Below are positions 5,266-5,397 of a DNA stretch of 5,397 nucleotides, piece by piece. Position numbers and translations under genes: made by a program. The stretch covers positions 1 through 5,397 of the forward strand of contig CABRGI010000070.1 of assembly GCA_902470455.1 (NCBI GenBank), written 5' to 3'. The DNA comes from an uncultured Parvimonas sp. Its GTDB lineage: Bacteria; Bacillota; Clostridia; Tissierellales; Peptoniphilaceae. The notes below the pieces were generated by a model, which saw nothing but the letters and a program-made list of their open reading frames with translations, was not told the DNA's origin and searched no databases. The number at the start of each line of letters is the position of its first letter. The stretch's first letter is position 1.

Positions 5266-5397
5266 TATATAAAATAAAATAGTTCACGTCAAAGTTCTAT
5301 GCAAAATAATGCCCCCAACACGTCATCTCGACTGTAGCGTTAGCGGAATGAATCTAGCCCTAACTTTGTTTACTTGTAAACAAAAGTAGGTCTGACG
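5266..5397 (+). repeat. Intergenic repeat, tandem copy 2, reaching the window edge
   Basis: The same order of landmarks as copy 1 recurs: CGTCA (5287-5291), CGTCATCTCG (5321-5330), AATCTAGCCCTAACTT (5351-5366), the hairpin (5356-5393) and GGTCTGAC (5389-5396). Over the first 26 nt it matches copy 1 at 21 positions. The last five bases of the window, TGACG, are complementary to CGTCA at 5321-5325, which could mark element ends. Whether more copies follow cannot be seen. Confidence 0.75.
5356..5393 (+). other. Bulged hairpin of repeat copy 2
   Basis: The fold is the same as in copy 1: AG/CT, a C-T mismatch, CCT/AGG, a bulged A, then a stem ending in TTGTTTAC (5366-5373) with GTAAACAA (5376-5383) around a TT loop. 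Compared with copy 1 the A-T pair is G-C (5368 with 5381) and the T-G wobble is T-A (5361 with 5388), so pairing is kept. Confidence 0.65.

Larger units (their letters stand above)
4682..5397. other. 716-nt region without a recognisable gene
   Basis: I find no supportable coding sequence here on either strand. The first part holds the terminator, a partial copy of one arm, and an inverted-repeat segment. From about 4918 to 5111 the DNA is almost purely AT, including an A7T7 tract (4965-4978) likely to be intrinsically bent and a possible promoter (TTGACA at 5060-5065 with TAAAAA at 5082-5087, 16-nt spacer) pointing toward the repeats. From about 5112 onward two tandem repeat copies with noticeably higher GC fill the window to its end. 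Confidence 0.7.

Noticed and set aside
5112..5397. CRISPR array
   Set aside because: Two copies with a 154-nt period, only partial identity and homologous sequence throughout the unit do not fit short identical repeats with unrelated spacers.

Overview
This window is very AT-rich and reads like the chromosome of a low-GC Gram-positive bacterium (Bacillota). The evidence is the strong Shine-Dalgarno sequences (GGAGG or GGGGGAG about 7 nt before each start), heavy use of AGA for arginine, consensus-like TTGATT/TATAAT and TTTACA/TATAAT promoters, and hairpin-plus-T-run terminators. A Clostridia/Tissierellia-type anaerobic coccus is my best guess, but the genus cannot be fixed from the sequence alone.

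Layout: positions 1-326 are a non-coding leader with a good candidate promoter (103-131) and a long AT-rich inverted repeat that includes its -10 box. Positions 327-4155 hold a compact four-gene operon, oppD-oppF-oppB-oppC, encoding two ATPases and two membrane permeases of an oligopeptide/dipeptide ABC importer. The genes overlap by 1 nt or are 1 to 16 nt apart, and the operon ends at a strong GAAA-tetraloop terminator (4174-4201). No substrate-binding protein (OppA) gene is present, although the related lactococcal order D-F-B-C would normally be followed by oppA. The binding protein must be supplied from outside the window.

A separate single-gene unit follows: a near-consensus extended -10 promoter (4287-4315), a 102-aa secreted Tyr/Gly-rich protein of unknown function (4373-4681), and a bidirectional-looking terminator (4735-4766).

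From 4682 to the end there is no credible gene. This 716-nt tract contains a near-duplicate of one arm of the terminator, a 63-nt segment bounded by 9-nt perfect inverted repeats, AT-rich DNA, and two tandem diverged copies of a roughly 130-154 nt repeat that reaches the window edge. Both repeat copies end in the same bulged hairpin, and the differences between them preserve base pairing (one A-T to G-C double change, one wobble change), so the folded form may be under selection.

The operon is ordinary in function. The least explained items are the secreted mini-protein and the structured tandem repeat. I found no convincing evidence for a new multi-gene system.
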